From Pyrinomonadaceae bacterium (GTDB taxonomy: Bacteria; Acidobacteriota; Blastocatellia; Pyrinomonadales; Pyrinomonadaceae), in NCBI GenBank assembly GCA_030841085.1, contig JAVEDP010000042.1, forward strand, positions 45,548 through 109,547: DNA of 64,000 bases, in the 5' to 3' direction. Position numbers and translations under genes: made by a program. Positions 28,563 through 39,600 of the stretch are shown in pieces. The notes below the pieces were generated by a model. The model was not told where the DNA came from. It ran no database searches and saw only the letters and a list, made by a program, of their open reading frames with translations. Numbering within the stretch: position 1 is the first letter of the stretch; each line of letters begins with the position of its first letter.

Positions 28563-29474
28563 ATGCCTAGAACAAAAAACATTTCGATCGCCTTCAAGGC
28601 TCTCGCGCTTGCGCTGGGCGCATTGTTCCTGCTCACGTCTTGCAAAGCGCTGGGAAAAGACGGCTTGGTTTTGATGACCGACGACTCTTACAAAGCGACG
28701 GTCTTTGCCACCAACAAGATTGGTTTTGGATCGCCTGATGGCATTCTCTGGAACCAGGGCAAACTTTACCTGGCCGATGAGGGTGGTGTCGCACTCGAAG
28801 TTTGGAATCAAAACGATGGGCTTAAGAAACTGATGGACGGCCAGTTTGGCGCCAAGTCTCCCGAGGACCTGGTGATGGACCCGCAAGGCAACATTTTCTT
28901 TAGCGACGATGATGCGGGTGGTGTTTGGGAAGTGGATGCGAATGGCAAACAGCGGCTGCTCGCCGGAAAAGAGAAAGGTTTGTTTTCAACGGAGGGCATA
29001 GCGCTCGCGCCGGATGGATCGATTTTGGTTGGCGACGCAGACGCGCATGAAGTGTTCAAGGTCACGAGAGACGGCGACGTCTCAGTATTTCTCGGCAGGG
29101 AATTTGAGATTACTAAACCCGAAAGCATGGCGTTTGACGATAAGGGCAACTTGTACATCGCGGACAACGAGAAGAACGTGCTCTACCTGCTGGACACAAA
29201 TCACAAGCTTCACGTTGTGATCGATCGTAAGGATCAGTTTTCACCGGAAACGATCTTTTTCTCGAAGGGCGCGCTGTACATTACCGACAGTCACGCGAGC
29301 AAGCTTTACCGCTACACGCCGAATGAAGAATTGAAAACAATTGCCGCGTTCGGTGGCCAGTTAAAAAACGTTCAGGGCGTTACCGTCGATGAGCGCGGCG
29401 ACATCTACGTGTCCATTCAATCCGACTTGAAGCATAACGTCGGTTTCATCGTCAAAATTAGTAAAGAGAGCTGA
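28563..29474 (+). CDS. Lipoprotein with SMP-30/NHL-like beta-propeller
   Basis: 303 residues. Lipoprotein signal with hydrophobic stretch 11-24 and lipobox LLTSC (Cys27). The rest is about six repeats of a propeller type: SPDGILWNQGKLYLADEGG, SPEDLVMDPQGNIFFSDDD, STEGIALAPDGSILVGDAD, KPESMAFDDKGNLYIADNE, SPETIFFSKGALYITDSH and VQGVTVDERGDIYVSIQ. Such folds bind sugars or lactones or serve as protein scaffolds. It lies between the polysaccharide and peptide loci, 12 bp after the phosphatase gene, and may act in the periplasm on either product. Confidence 0.85.
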   Translation: MPRTKNISIAFKALALALGALFLLTSCKALGKDGLVLMTDDSYKATVFATNKIGFGSPDGILWNQGKLYLADEGGVALEVWNQNDGLKKLMDGQFGAKSPEDLVMDPQGNIFFSDDDAGGVWEVDANGKQRLLAGKEKGLFSTEGIALAPDGSILVGDADAHEVFKVTRDGDVSVFLGREFEITKPESMAFDDKGNLYIADNEKNVLYLLDTNHKLHVVIDRKDQFSPETIFFSKGALYITDSHASKLYRYTPNEELKTIAAFGGQLKNVQGVTVDERGDIYVSIQSDLKHNVGFIVKISKES

Positions 29475-29515
29475 AGCGACGAATCACCCTGCGGATTTCT
29501 GCGCGCCGATCCACT

Positions 29516-32500
29516 ATGTCAACTACGATTGAGAATCTTAGTCTCGAATCCAACATTGTCACCGGGCTGGCCGCGCGCCAGTCACAATGTTTTGGTCCGC
29601 GGATAGATCAGTTTCTAGGGCAGACCTTTCCACGGCTGTTTGCAGAACAAGTGAGGCGCGATCCGGCGCAAGTTGCCGTTGTCTCGGAAGATGCGCAACT
29701 GACCTATGGCGAACTCAACGCCAAAGCCGACCAGTTGGCCCGCGTGTTACGTAATCGTGGCGTAGGCCGGGAATCGCTGGTTGGTATTTGCATCGATCGT
29801 TCGCTCGACATGGCGGTCGGCATTCTGGGAATTCTGAAAGCCGGCGCCGCGTATCTGCCGCTCGATCCCGACTACCCGGCAGAGAGATTGGCGTGGCTGC
29901 TTAACGACTCGAAAGTTTCGTTGGTTGTGACAAAGACAGGTGTTGAAGCTCGCCTGTCGACTACACCCGCGAGCCTGATTTTACTTGACGCTGACAGCGC
30001 AGAGATTGCTGCCACTTCAATCACGGACCTCAACGACCAAGCTGAACCTAACGATCTCGCTTACGTAATTTATACTTCAGGCTCAACCGGCGATCCGAAG
30101 GGCGTGATGATCGAACACGCCAACCTGGCAAATTATCTGCTCGCACTTCAGTTTGAATTGCAACTGGACCAAAGCGATCGCTATCTGCACACCGCGTCAA
30201 TATCGTTTTCTTCTTCGCGCCGCCAGTTGTTGTTGCCGCTGTCGTTGGGCGCAACCGTTGTGATTGCGAGTTCGGAGCAACGAAAGGATCCACTGGCGTT
30301 GTTTGCGATGATCAAGCAGCGTTCCGTTACGGTAATGGACGCCGTGCCGTCATTCTGGCGCAACTGCACGGATGGGTTGGCTTCGCTGGACGAACTCACG
30401 CGCAGCGCGTTGCTCGATAATCGGTTGCGGCTGATGTTGTCGGCGAGCGAGCCGCTCTTGTCTGACATTCCACAAATCTGGATGCATCGCTTCGCGCATC
30501 CCGCGCGGCACGTGCACATGTTCGGCCAGACGGAAACGGCCGGCATCGTTTGCGCTTATAGGATTCCCAAAGACAACAACATCCAAGTGACGGCGATTCC
30601 CATCGGCGAACCGATTGCCAACACAGAAATTTACATTTTAGACGAGCACGGACAGTCTGTGCCTCCAGGAACGCCCGGCGAGCTTTACATAGGCGGCGCT
30701 GGCGTTGGGCGGGGATATTTGAATCGCCCTGATGTCTCCGCCCGCAAATTTATCGAGCACTCGCTTAACGGCCGAGCGCGACTTTATCGGACGGGGGATT
30801 TCGCGCGTCTCACGAAAGACGGCGTCATCGAATATGCCGGACGGCAAGACAGTCAGGTAAAGGTTAGAGGTTTTCGCATCGAGCTCGGCGAGGTCGAAGC
30901 GAAACTGGCGCGACATCCCGGAGTCAAAGACAACGCCGTGATCGCGAAAAGCGATGCTAACGGCATTCAGGTGTTGATTGCTTATTTCGTCGCGCGCGAA
31001 ACTGTGCCAAGCGTCAGCGAGTTGCGCACATTTCTGAATTCAAGCCTGCCCGACTACATGGTGCCGTCGACGTTCGTCGAATTGGCTGAGCTACCGCTTA
31101 CAGCTAACGGCAAGGTCGATAAACGAGCGCTGCCCGAACCCGGCAAAGTGCGACCCAATGTCGTCACAAAATACGAAGCGCCAGCGAGCGCGACTGAGAA
31201 ACGGCTGGAGCAAATCTGGGCGACCGTGCTTCGCATCGATGCGATTGGCGTGAACGACGACTTCTTTGAACTAGGCGGCCATTCGTTACTTGCGATTCAA
31301 GTGGTGGCGCGAATCAACGGGCAGTTCAAAATCATTGTTCCGTTGCGAGCGCTATTTGAGTGTTCGACGATTAAGAGGTTAGCGGAACAGGTTGACGCGC
31401 TAGTGGGAAAGGATGGTGGCGACTCGGCGATTGTTCAACGCGTCGACCGCGATCAACCGCTTGCGCTTTCTTTTCCACAGCAACGCCTTTGGTTCATCGA
31501 TCAACTTGATACGGGCAGCTCGCTTTACAACATCCATAAGGCCTTGCGACTTCGCGGCCGCCTCGATCCGGCGCGCCTGAACCGCGCGGTTCAGTCGATT
31601 GCCGCGCGTCACGAGATACTGCGGACAACGTTTGTCGAGCACGATGGCCAGCCCGTTCAGGTGATTGTTCCCACAATCGATATTCCTTTCCACGTTGCTG
31701 ACTTAAGTTCAATTTCAATAACTTCAAGAGAAGCAGAGCTCGACCGGCTGATCCAATGTGAAAGTGAAAGACCTTTCGATCTTTCGCGTGGACCATTGCT
31801 GCGAGTAACTCTATTTCGCTTGTCTGCTGACGAGCATGTGTTGCTGCTCGCGATTCATCACATCATCAGCGACACCTGGGCCTTGAAAATATTTTTTCAG
31901 GAGCTGGCGAAGTTCTACGAAGCAGAAAATGAAAATGTTGTGTTGCCAGAACTGCTGATCCAGTATGCCGACTTCGCTGAGTGGCAACGCCGGAACACGC
32001 AGGGCCCGCTGCTTGCTGAGCACCTGAGCTACTGGAAAACCCAACTTCAAGACGCGCCGTTTTCGCTGAATCTGCCGAGCGATTTCGCTGCTCCTGAGCA
32101 GCCAAGTTTCGCCGGCGGCCAGCGGTCAATCGTGCTGCCGTCGCAACTTTATCAAGCGTTGCGCGATACCTGTCGCCAGGAAGGTGTCACGCTTTTCATG
32201 TTGCTGCTGGGCGCGTTTCAGATTTTGTTGAGCGCTTACAGTGGGCTTGACGACATTTTGGTGGGAACCCCGGTTGCCGGTCGCGACTTAATTGAAACTG
32301 AGCCGCTCATCGGCTGCTTCATCAACACGCTGGTGTTGCGCGGAAATCTTTCGGGCGATCCGAGCTTTCGCGAAGTGCTAAACAGAACGCGCGAGGTCGC
32401 CATCGATGCCTACACGCATCAATCCGTTCCGTTCGAAAAACTTGTAGAGGAAATGCGGCCCGAACGAAGTTTAAGCCGCAGCCCGTTGTTCCAAACGATG

Positions 32501-33169
32501 TTTGTGCTCGAGAACGAGTCCGTGTCCGAGTTCACACTCAAAGGAGTGGAAGTCGAAACGCTGCGAGTGGAGACGCCTGCGGCAAAGTTTGATCTGACGC
32601 TGGGCGCGATCGAAAAACCCGGGTCGCTCGAGCTGTGGTTTTCTTACAGCACCGATCTTTTCGCGGACCAGAGCATCACCTCGATGCTCGACGACTTTAA
32701 GCAAACGCTGGAAGCAATGGTGGCGAATCCGCAGCAAACTGTTTCGCAACTTCCGGCGCTGCGCTGGCAGCCAAACGTGCCGGCAACGGCGAGTATTACT
32801 TCCGAAACGTCAGTTGGACCGCGGAAGAAAGCTGAATTTGTCGCAGCGCGCACGCCGATAGAGGAAAGACTCGCCAGTATTTGGAGCGATGTGTTGCGTG
32901 TTGATCGTGTCGGCATGTTCGACAACTTTTTTGATCTCGGTGGGCATTCGTTGCTCGCGGCCCAGGTAATTTCACGCGCGCGTACGACCTTGTCCGTAGA
33001 ACTTCCGTTGCGCCGGATTTTTGAAACGCCAAACGTGGCCGGTTTAGCAGCCGCAATCTACGAAATGCAAACTGCGTCAACTGAGGACGACGAATTGGCC
33101 GCCATGCTAGCGGAACTAAGCCAGCTTTCAGAAGAGGAAGCTCAACGTAAATTTGCCGAAGAGTTCTAG
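29516..33169 (+). CDS. NRPS, A-T-C-T, with atypical starter adenylation domain
   Basis: 1,217 residues. A domain about 30-545 (YTSGSTGDPKG near 184, YRTGDFAR near 430, K in TANGKVDKR); T domain with LGGHSLLA near 588; C domain about 640-1090 with HHIISDTW near 780 (the usual Gly after Asp is Thr); second T with LGGHSLLA near 1143. There is no A domain between C and the second T. The binding-pocket code read by hand is S-S-R-D-L-A-M-G-I-K: position 235, normally Asp to hold the alpha-amino group, is Ser, so the substrate may not be an ordinary alpha-amino acid. The C-terminal tail (MLAELSQLSEEEAQRKF) resembles that of the next synthetase and may be a docking segment. Confidence 0.9.
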   Translation: MSTTIENLSLESNIVTGLAARQSQCFGPRIDQFLGQTFPRLFAEQVRRDPAQVAVVSEDAQLTYGELNAKADQLARVLRNRGVGRESLVGICIDRSLDMAVGILGILKAGAAYLPLDPDYPAERLAWLLNDSKVSLVVTKTGVEARLSTTPASLILLDADSAEIAATSITDLNDQAEPNDLAYVIYTSGSTGDPKGVMIEHANLANYLLALQFELQLDQSDRYLHTASISFSSSRRQLLLPLSLGATVVIASSEQRKDPLALFAMIKQRSVTVMDAVPSFWRNCTDGLASLDELTRSALLDNRLRLMLSASEPLLSDIPQIWMHRFAHPARHVHMFGQTETAGIVCAYRIPKDNNIQVTAIPIGEPIANTEIYILDEHGQSVPPGTPGELYIGGAGVGRGYLNRPDVSARKFIEHSLNGRARLYRTGDFARLTKDGVIEYAGRQDSQVKVRGFRIELGEVEAKLARHPGVKDNAVIAKSDANGIQVLIAYFVARETVPSVSELRTFLNSSLPDYMVPSTFVELAELPLTANGKVDKRALPEPGKVRPNVVTKYEAPASATEKRLEQIWATVLRIDAIGVNDDFFELGGHSLLAIQVVARINGQFKIIVPLRALFECSTIKRLAEQVDALVGKDGGDSAIVQRVDRDQPLALSFPQQRLWFIDQLDTGSSLYNIHKALRLRGRLDPARLNRAVQSIAARHEILRTTFVEHDGQPVQVIVPTIDIPFHVADLSSISITSREAELDRLIQCESERPFDLSRGPLLRVTLFRLSADEHVLLLAIHHIISDTWALKIFFQELAKFYEAENENVVLPELLIQYADFAEWQRRNTQGPLLAEHLSYWKTQLQDAPFSLNLPSDFAAPEQPSFAGGQRSIVLPSQLYQALRDTCRQEGVTLFMLLLGAFQILLSAYSGLDDILVGTPVAGRDLIETEPLIGCFINTLVLRGNLSGDPSFREVLNRTREVAIDAYTHQSVPFEKLVEEMRPERSLSRSPLFQTMFVLENESVSEFTLKGVEVETLRVETPAAKFDLTLGAIEKPGSLELWFSYSTDLFADQSITSMLDDFKQTLEAMVANPQQTVSQLPALRWQPNVPATASITSETSVGPRKKAEFVAARTPIEERLASIWSDVLRVDRVGMFDNFFDLGGHSLLAAQVISRARTTLSVELPLRRIFETPNVAGLAAAIYEMQTASTEDDELAAMLAELSQLSEEEAQRKFAEEF

Positions 33170-33199
33170 TCATCCTGCGACGACGAGTCCGGACAACCG

Positions 33200-36100
33200 A
33201 TGATTGCTGAAGACAACCAGATTCATGAGCTGACGCCGACGCAACAGGCGATGCTGATCTATTCGCTGTACGCGCCGGAGTCGAAAGCGTACTTCGAACA
33301 GGTTTGTTACTCGTATCGCGGGCCGCTCAACGCTGCTGCGTTTGCCGCAGCCTGGCAACGTGTCATTGAACGGCACCAAATTCTGCGAACTTCCTTCTCG
33401 ACCGATGATCCTGAGCGGCTCTCCCAAATTGTTCATAGCGAAGCAACGCTTTCATTTCAGCAGCACGATTGGCGCGAGTTGTCGTTAAGTAGGACAGGCA
33501 TTCCTGCCTGTCCGGGACAGACTGAAAAGTCTGTCCTACGTTCCGGACAGACTGGAAAGTCTGTCCTACGTAGCGAACAGGAACGGCTGCGTGATGAATT
33601 TCTGAAAGCAGATTGTGATCGTGGCTTTGACCTCACGACAGCGCCGTTAATCAGAGTCGCTTTGTTACAGACTGACGACGAAGCGTTCTGGATAGTTGTC
33701 AGCAATCACCACATCATTCTCGATGGCTGGTCCATGTCGCTGGTGCGTGCTGAGGTTTCGCAGTTTTACCAACAACTAGTCCACGACCGCGAGACAAACT
33801 TGCAGGACGCGCCGGACTTCGCGGGTTATTTGCAATGGCTTGAACAGCAGGACACGAAACAAGCGGAAACATTCTGGCGTGCTGAGCTTTCAGGTATCGT
33901 TGGGCCAAACATCCTGCCGATTGACAGTGGTGCGGTCCAAAGCAGTGTCGCCGTCGACTCGTTTGGGGAAAAGACCCGCTCGTTATCGGCGGAGTTGACG
34001 ACTGCGATTCGCGATTGCGCAAAGCGAAGCCACTTGACGATCAGCACAGTGTTGCAGGGCGCCTGGGCCATTTTGTTGAGCCGCTATTCCGCGAGCGACG
34101 ACGTCGTGTTTGGCATAACGGTGTCTGGTCGACCTTATGACCTGCCGCAGGTCGAGTCGCTGGTCGGCTTGTTGATAAACACGTTGCCTGTGCGCGTTAA
34201 ACTATCTGACAACGAATCGACTCTAGCCTGCCTGAAGCAGATCCAACGCCGCGTATCGAGTGCGCTTGAATATGAACACTGCTCGCTAAAGCAAATTCAA
34301 AACTGGAGCGACGTACCCTTTAGTCTGCCGCTCTTTGAGACGCTGCTGGTTTTTGAAAATTTTGCCGGGTCGGGTTCCTCTTTTGATCTCGACGGGCCGG
34401 TTGAAGTTTCCAGCGCGCAGCTCTCGCGGACCAACTATCCGCTGACACTGGTGGTTAATCCGGGAACCGAACTGCGACTCCAACTCGTTTATCATCGCAA
34501 CCGTTTTGCCGATGACGTGATGGAGCGGATGCTGGCGCATCTCGCAAACATTCTCACTGGAATTGCCGCTGACATTGAGCAGTCCCCGCGAAGCCTACCA
34601 ATGTTGGCCGCGGCTGAGACGCGCGAGTTACTGGTGGATTTCAACAACACTGCGAGAGAGTTTCCGGGCACAGCAGTCACGCGCATGTTTGAACGCCAGG
34701 CTGAACTCACTCCGAAAGCGATCGCAGTAGTGTATGAGGCGGAAGCGATCACTTATGAGGATTTGAATACGAGGGCCAATCGACTCGCTCATTATCTCAA
34801 ACAGCTCGGTGTGGGCGCGGAAAGTTTGGTGGGAATTTCTTTACCGCGATCGCCGGCAGTGATTACGGCGGTGCTCGCGATTCTCAAAGCGGGCGGCGCA
34901 TATGTGCCGTTGGATCCGGGTTATCCGAGAGATCGGCTGGCCTTCATGCTTTCCGACAGTGGCGCTGATGTTTTGTTGACACAGTCGACGCTATCAAATC
35001 AATTTCCAGATTACAAAGGCAAGCTGGTTTGTCTCGACGCCGCGACTGAGGAAATAGCCGCGCAAGTTCCTGCAAATCTCAACGAAGCTGCAGAGCCGGC
35101 GGACGCCGCGTACGTCATTTACACCTCGGGTTCGACGGGAAAACCGAAGGGAACGCTGATCGAGCATCGTTCGCTGTTGAACTTCACGCACGCAGCCAGT
35201 CTGGCATATGAAATTAGCGATACCGATCGAGTGCTGCAGTTTGCCTCGCTTAGTTTCGATACCAGCGCTGAAGAAATATTCCCGACCCTGACCAGAGGCG
35301 CCACGCTGGTGTTGCGAACTGATTTGATGATCAGTTCCACCGAACACTTCTTGCACGCGTGCAGCAAATTTGGAATCACCGTACTTGATTTGCCCACTGC
35401 CTACTGGCACGAGCTAACTGTCGACCTGGTTGCAGACAACCTCTCGCTTCCAGAATCCATTCGTCTGGTGATTTTGGGCGGAGAGAAGGCATTGCCGGGA
35501 CGTCTCGCAGCCTGGCGGGAACACGTTCCGAGCAGCGTTCGCCTGCTCAACAGCTATGGTCCAACCGAAACTACTATCGTCGCGACGATTTGCGATCTAT
35601 CGGTTGCGGATGAAAGCGCAGTTTCCGAAGCACCAATCGGCCGGCCAATCGCTAACGTAGTGGTCTACGTTCTGGATGCCAACCTGCGGCCTGTGCCGGT
35701 GGGATTGCCGGGCGAACTATACGTTGGCGGCGGCGGGGTCGCTCGTGGTTATCTCAATCAGCCTGAACTCACGAACCAAAAATTTATTTCAAATCCGTTT
35801 GCCGATGAGCGCGCACCGCGAATCTACCGGACAGGCGACGTGGTTTGTTACCGGCCCGATGGCAATCTCGAGTTCCTTGGCCGCATTGACAACCAGGTGA
35901 AGGTTAGAGGTTTCCGCATTGAGTTGGAAGAGATTGAGCAGGCGATCAGGGAACATGCAAACGTGGCCGAGGCGGTAGTGCTCGCGGCTGAAGACGGCGG
36001 CGACAAAAAACTTGTCGCGTATGTGGTGGGTGCGCGCGCTGCGCAACCTGCCGCGCCCGGTGAACTGCGTCAATTTCTGAGCGGCAAGTTACCAGGCTAC

Positions 36101-36631
36101 ATGATGCCGGGGACGTTTACGTTCATCGATGCTATTCCCCTGATGCCGAATGGCAAGACTGACCGGCGCGCGCTTCTCAATCTTGGGCAATTCCCGGACG
36201 CGTCGTCTTCAGAAAACTTTGAAGGACCACGCAGTCCGCTTGAAGAATCAATCGCGGAAGTGTGGGCCACAGTTCTTAAGATCGAACATCCGGGCATCCA
36301 CGAGAACTTTTTTGAGTTAGGCGGACATTCGTTGATGGCTGCAAAACTCATTTCCAACCTGCGACGGCAGTTGCACGTCGAGTTGAACTTAATCGACGTG
36401 TTCCAGTCACCGACGATTGCCAGGCTGGCCGCACTGATTTACGAACGGCAGACAGAGAGTGAAGCTGACGACGAGCTGGCTTTGCTCTTGGCTGAGATCG
36501 TGAACCTGTCGGACGAAGAGGCGCAACAGCGTCTGACCCAGGAGATAGGAAAAGGCGGCTTGCGCGCGCAAGCTTTGAAGCTGGCGCTCATCGCAAGCGG
36601 CGCCGTGCAGCTCTTGGCCGACGTACTTTAG
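33200..36631 (+). CDS. NRPS, C-A-T, predicted basic substrate
   Basis: 1,143 residues. C domain 1-450 with HHIILDGWS near 170; A domain about 470-985 with YTSGSTGKPKG near 640; T domain with LGGHSLMA near 1040. The pocket code read by hand is D-T-E-D-I-G-S-I-V-K; the two extra acidic positions suggest a basic side chain (similar to codes reported for beta-lysine or ornithine-like residues). Residues about 97-126 are an in-frame insert encoded by three DNA palindromes (33,491-33,566) within the C domain. It starts 30 bp after the first synthetase. Confidence 0.9.
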   Translation: MIAEDNQIHELTPTQQAMLIYSLYAPESKAYFEQVCYSYRGPLNAAAFAAAWQRVIERHQILRTSFSTDDPERLSQIVHSEATLSFQQHDWRELSLSRTGIPACPGQTEKSVLRSGQTGKSVLRSEQERLRDEFLKADCDRGFDLTTAPLIRVALLQTDDEAFWIVVSNHHIILDGWSMSLVRAEVSQFYQQLVHDRETNLQDAPDFAGYLQWLEQQDTKQAETFWRAELSGIVGPNILPIDSGAVQSSVAVDSFGEKTRSLSAELTTAIRDCAKRSHLTISTVLQGAWAILLSRYSASDDVVFGITVSGRPYDLPQVESLVGLLINTLPVRVKLSDNESTLACLKQIQRRVSSALEYEHCSLKQIQNWSDVPFSLPLFETLLVFENFAGSGSSFDLDGPVEVSSAQLSRTNYPLTLVVNPGTELRLQLVYHRNRFADDVMERMLAHLANILTGIAADIEQSPRSLPMLAAAETRELLVDFNNTAREFPGTAVTRMFERQAELTPKAIAVVYEAEAITYEDLNTRANRLAHYLKQLGVGAESLVGISLPRSPAVITAVLAILKAGGAYVPLDPGYPRDRLAFMLSDSGADVLLTQSTLSNQFPDYKGKLVCLDAATEEIAAQVPANLNEAAEPADAAYVIYTSGSTGKPKGTLIEHRSLLNFTHAASLAYEISDTDRVLQFASLSFDTSAEEIFPTLTRGATLVLRTDLMISSTEHFLHACSKFGITVLDLPTAYWHELTVDLVADNLSLPESIRLVILGGEKALPGRLAAWREHVPSSVRLLNSYGPTETTIVATICDLSVADESAVSEAPIGRPIANVVVYVLDANLRPVPVGLPGELYVGGGGVARGYLNQPELTNQKFISNPFADERAPRIYRTGDVVCYRPDGNLEFLGRIDNQVKVRGFRIELEEIEQAIREHANVAEAVVLAAEDGGDKKLVAYVVGARAAQPAAPGELRQFLSGKLPGYMMPGTFTFIDAIPLMPNGKTDRRALLNLGQFPDASSSENFEGPRSPLEESIAEVWATVLKIEHPGIHENFFELGGHSLMAAKLISNLRRQLHVELNLIDVFQSPTIARLAALIYERQTESEADDELALLLAEIVNLSDEEAQQRLTQEIGKGGLRAQALKLALIASGAVQLLADVL
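33488..33572. repeat. Three palindromes inserted in frame in an NRPS gene
   Basis: GGACAGGC...GCCTGTCC (33,492-33,513) is followed by two near-identical hairpins GGACAGACT-gaaa/ggaa-AGTCTGTCC at 33,515-33,536 and 33,545-33,566. Together they encode about 28 residues absent from the condensation-domain family at this place (between DWREL and the RLRDEFL helix). The reading frame is kept. Confidence 0.9.
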
Positions 36632-36655
36632 AGAACAAGCGAGGCAGAACCGACC

Positions 36656-39600
36656 GTGGCAACAAGTGCATTGAGCATTAGAGAACAATTGGCAGGCCTG
36701 TCGCCCGCCAAACGGGCGCTAATCGAACTGAAGCTGCTAAAGAAAAAAGCAGACGCAGGCGAACCCCAGCCGCTGATCTCCAAGCGGCCTGAAGGCGCGC
36801 CGGTACCGCTCTCGTTCTATCAACAGGGCCTTTGGGTGTTGAGTCAATTCATTCCGGAAACGTCGCTGTATCACGTGCCGAAAGCGGTGAGGCTGACGGG
36901 CACGCTCGACGTCGCGGCCCTAAAAAAAACGTTGGACCACCTGGTCCAGCGACACGAATCATTGCGAACGACCTTTGCAACGACAGAAGGCGTGCCCGTG
37001 CAAATTGTCACCGAGCGGCTCGAGCTGGCGCTACCGCTGGTCGACCTCAGCGAACTAGATGAAGCGGAGAGGGAACTGGAAACACGGCGTTTGTTGAGAG
37101 AAGAAACACGCCGCCCGTTTGATCTCGCGCATGGACCACTAATCCGGGCGCTCTTGCTGCGACTTTCTGATGAGGAACACGTCTTTCTGATGGCGATGCA
37201 CCACATCGTTACCGATGGTTGGTCGATTGGCGTAATGCATCGCGAGTTCATGGATCTATACGAGGCGTTCTCAAATGGACAAGCATCGCCGCTGGCGGAA
37301 CTGAAGATTCAATATCCCGACTACGCCGTTTGGCATCGGCAATGGTTTACGGGCGACGTTTATGAATCGCAGCTTGCCTATTGGAAGAACCAGTTCAAAA
37401 CGCTGCCGCCTCCGCTCGAGCTGCCGACGGACCATGCGCGGCCGTCCATTCAGGCGCACAAAGCATTTCGCGGTTCAAAGCGAAAGCTCACGCTATCGAA
37501 AGAGTTGACGCAGAAGCTGAAGGAACTGTGCCAGAAAGAAGAAGCAACTCTCTTCATGGTGTTGCTGGCGGCGTATCAGGTCCTGCTGCATCGTTACACC
37601 GGCGAGGAAGACATTGTCGTTGGTTCGCCAATTGCCGGGCGGTGTCTCGCGGAAACTGAAAATCTGATCGGCCTGTTTGTGAATGCGCTGGCATTGCGCG
37701 TGGACCTGTCCGGGAATCCCAGCTTTCGCGAATTGTTAGCGCGCGTTAAAGAAGTCGCGCTCGGCGCTTATGCGAATCAGGATCTGCCCTTTGAAACACT
37801 AGTGAAAGAAGTACAACCGGATCGCACGCTCGCGCGCAACCCGCTTTTCCAGGTGATGTTTGTGCTGCAAAGCGAATCGATTCCTACGCTCGAACTTCCG
37901 GGCCTAACTGTCAGTCACGTTCAAGTCGAGAATGTTGTTGCCAACTTTGACCTGACGTTGGACGCGGTGGAAAGAAACGGCCAACTTGAATGCTTGCTCG
38001 AAAGCAACGCCGATCTTTTTGACGAGGACAGGATTACCCGGCTGCTGGGGCACTTCGAAAATTTGCTTCAAGGGATTGTTAGCAAACCGCAAATGCGGAT
38101 TTCGGATCTGCCGTTGTTAAGCGAAGCAGAGCGTCATCAGTTGCTGGTCGAATGGAACGAAACGCGCACCGACTATCCGGCGCACAGCAGCGTGCAGGCT
38201 TTATTCGAAGAGCAAGCCAACGCCACGCCAAACGCAACCGCGCTGATGTTTGGCGAAGAAACCATCACTTATCAGGAACTCAATCGCCGCGCCAATCAAA
38301 TGGCCCACTACCTGATCGCGCAGGGAGTCGGCCGGGAGGATCGCGTTGGCATCTGCCTCGATCGTTCACCGGCGCTGATCATCGCGGTGCTCGGAATCTT
38401 GAAAGCGAGTGGCGCCTATGTGCCGCTCGATCCTGGTTATCCGGCCTCGCGGCTGGCTTTCATGCTTGAAGATGCCGCCGTTTCTCTTCTAATAACCGAG
38501 CAGCAACTGGCTGCCTCGTTCCTGGATCAGAACGTCAAAACAATCTGCATCGACAGGTGCGCAGCGGAGATTGCGGCGTGTGCCGAAACAGATCCGCGCA
38601 GCGATACCGGCGCCGACAGCCTCGCCTATGTCATGTACACCTCGGGCTCGACCGGAAAACCCAAAGGCGTCGCAATCACGCACAAAAACATTGTGCGGTT
38701 GGTGAAGAATACTAACTACGCAAACTTCACGAGCGATGAAGTGTTTCTGCAATTCGCCCCCATCTCATTCGATGCCTCGACGTTTGAAATCTGGGGCAGC
38801 TTGTTGAATGGAGCGCGGTTGGCACTGATGGCGCCAGGTGCTGCGTCGCTTGATGAGTTGGGACGCGCGCTGAAACGGTACGAGGTGACGACACTGTGGT
38901 TGACTGCCGGTTTGTTTCACTTAATGGTCGATACGCACCTCGACGATCTGCGTGGTCTAAAGCAATTGCTCGCGGGTGGTGATGTTTTGTCCGCGCCGCA
39001 CGTCAGGAAAGTTGTTGCCGAGCTTAAGAATTGCCGTTTAATAAACGGTTATGGACCAACGGAGAACACGACGTTTACCTGTTGTTATCCTGTCGACAAT
39101 CCGGCGGCAATCAATGGCTCGGTGCCGATTGGACAGGCCATCTCAAACAGTTATGTCTACGTTTTGGACCAGCACTTGAATCCATCGCCGATCGGCATTC
39201 CGGGCGAACTCTACATAGGCGGCGACGGTTTGGCGCGTGGCTACCTCAACCAACCAGAATTGACGGCAGCCAAGTTTATTACGAATCCATTCCGCAACGG
39301 CGACGGCACGCAGCTTTACAAGACTGGCGATCTGGTCAAGCGGCGCGCAACCGGCGAACTCGATTTTCTTGGTCGCATCGACAGCCAGGTAAAAGTGCGC
39401 GGCTATCGCATCGAGCTCGGCGAAGTCGAGACGGTACTGGCGCAACATGCCGGCGTGCGCGACGCGGTGGTGATTGTGCGTGCGGACCAGGGTGACAAAC
39501 ACCTGGCAGCTTACGTCGTGCCGCGCGAAGGAACGACGCCTACCGCAAACGACCTGCGCGGGTTTCTGAGCGAGAGACTTCCCAGTCAAATGGTGCCTTC

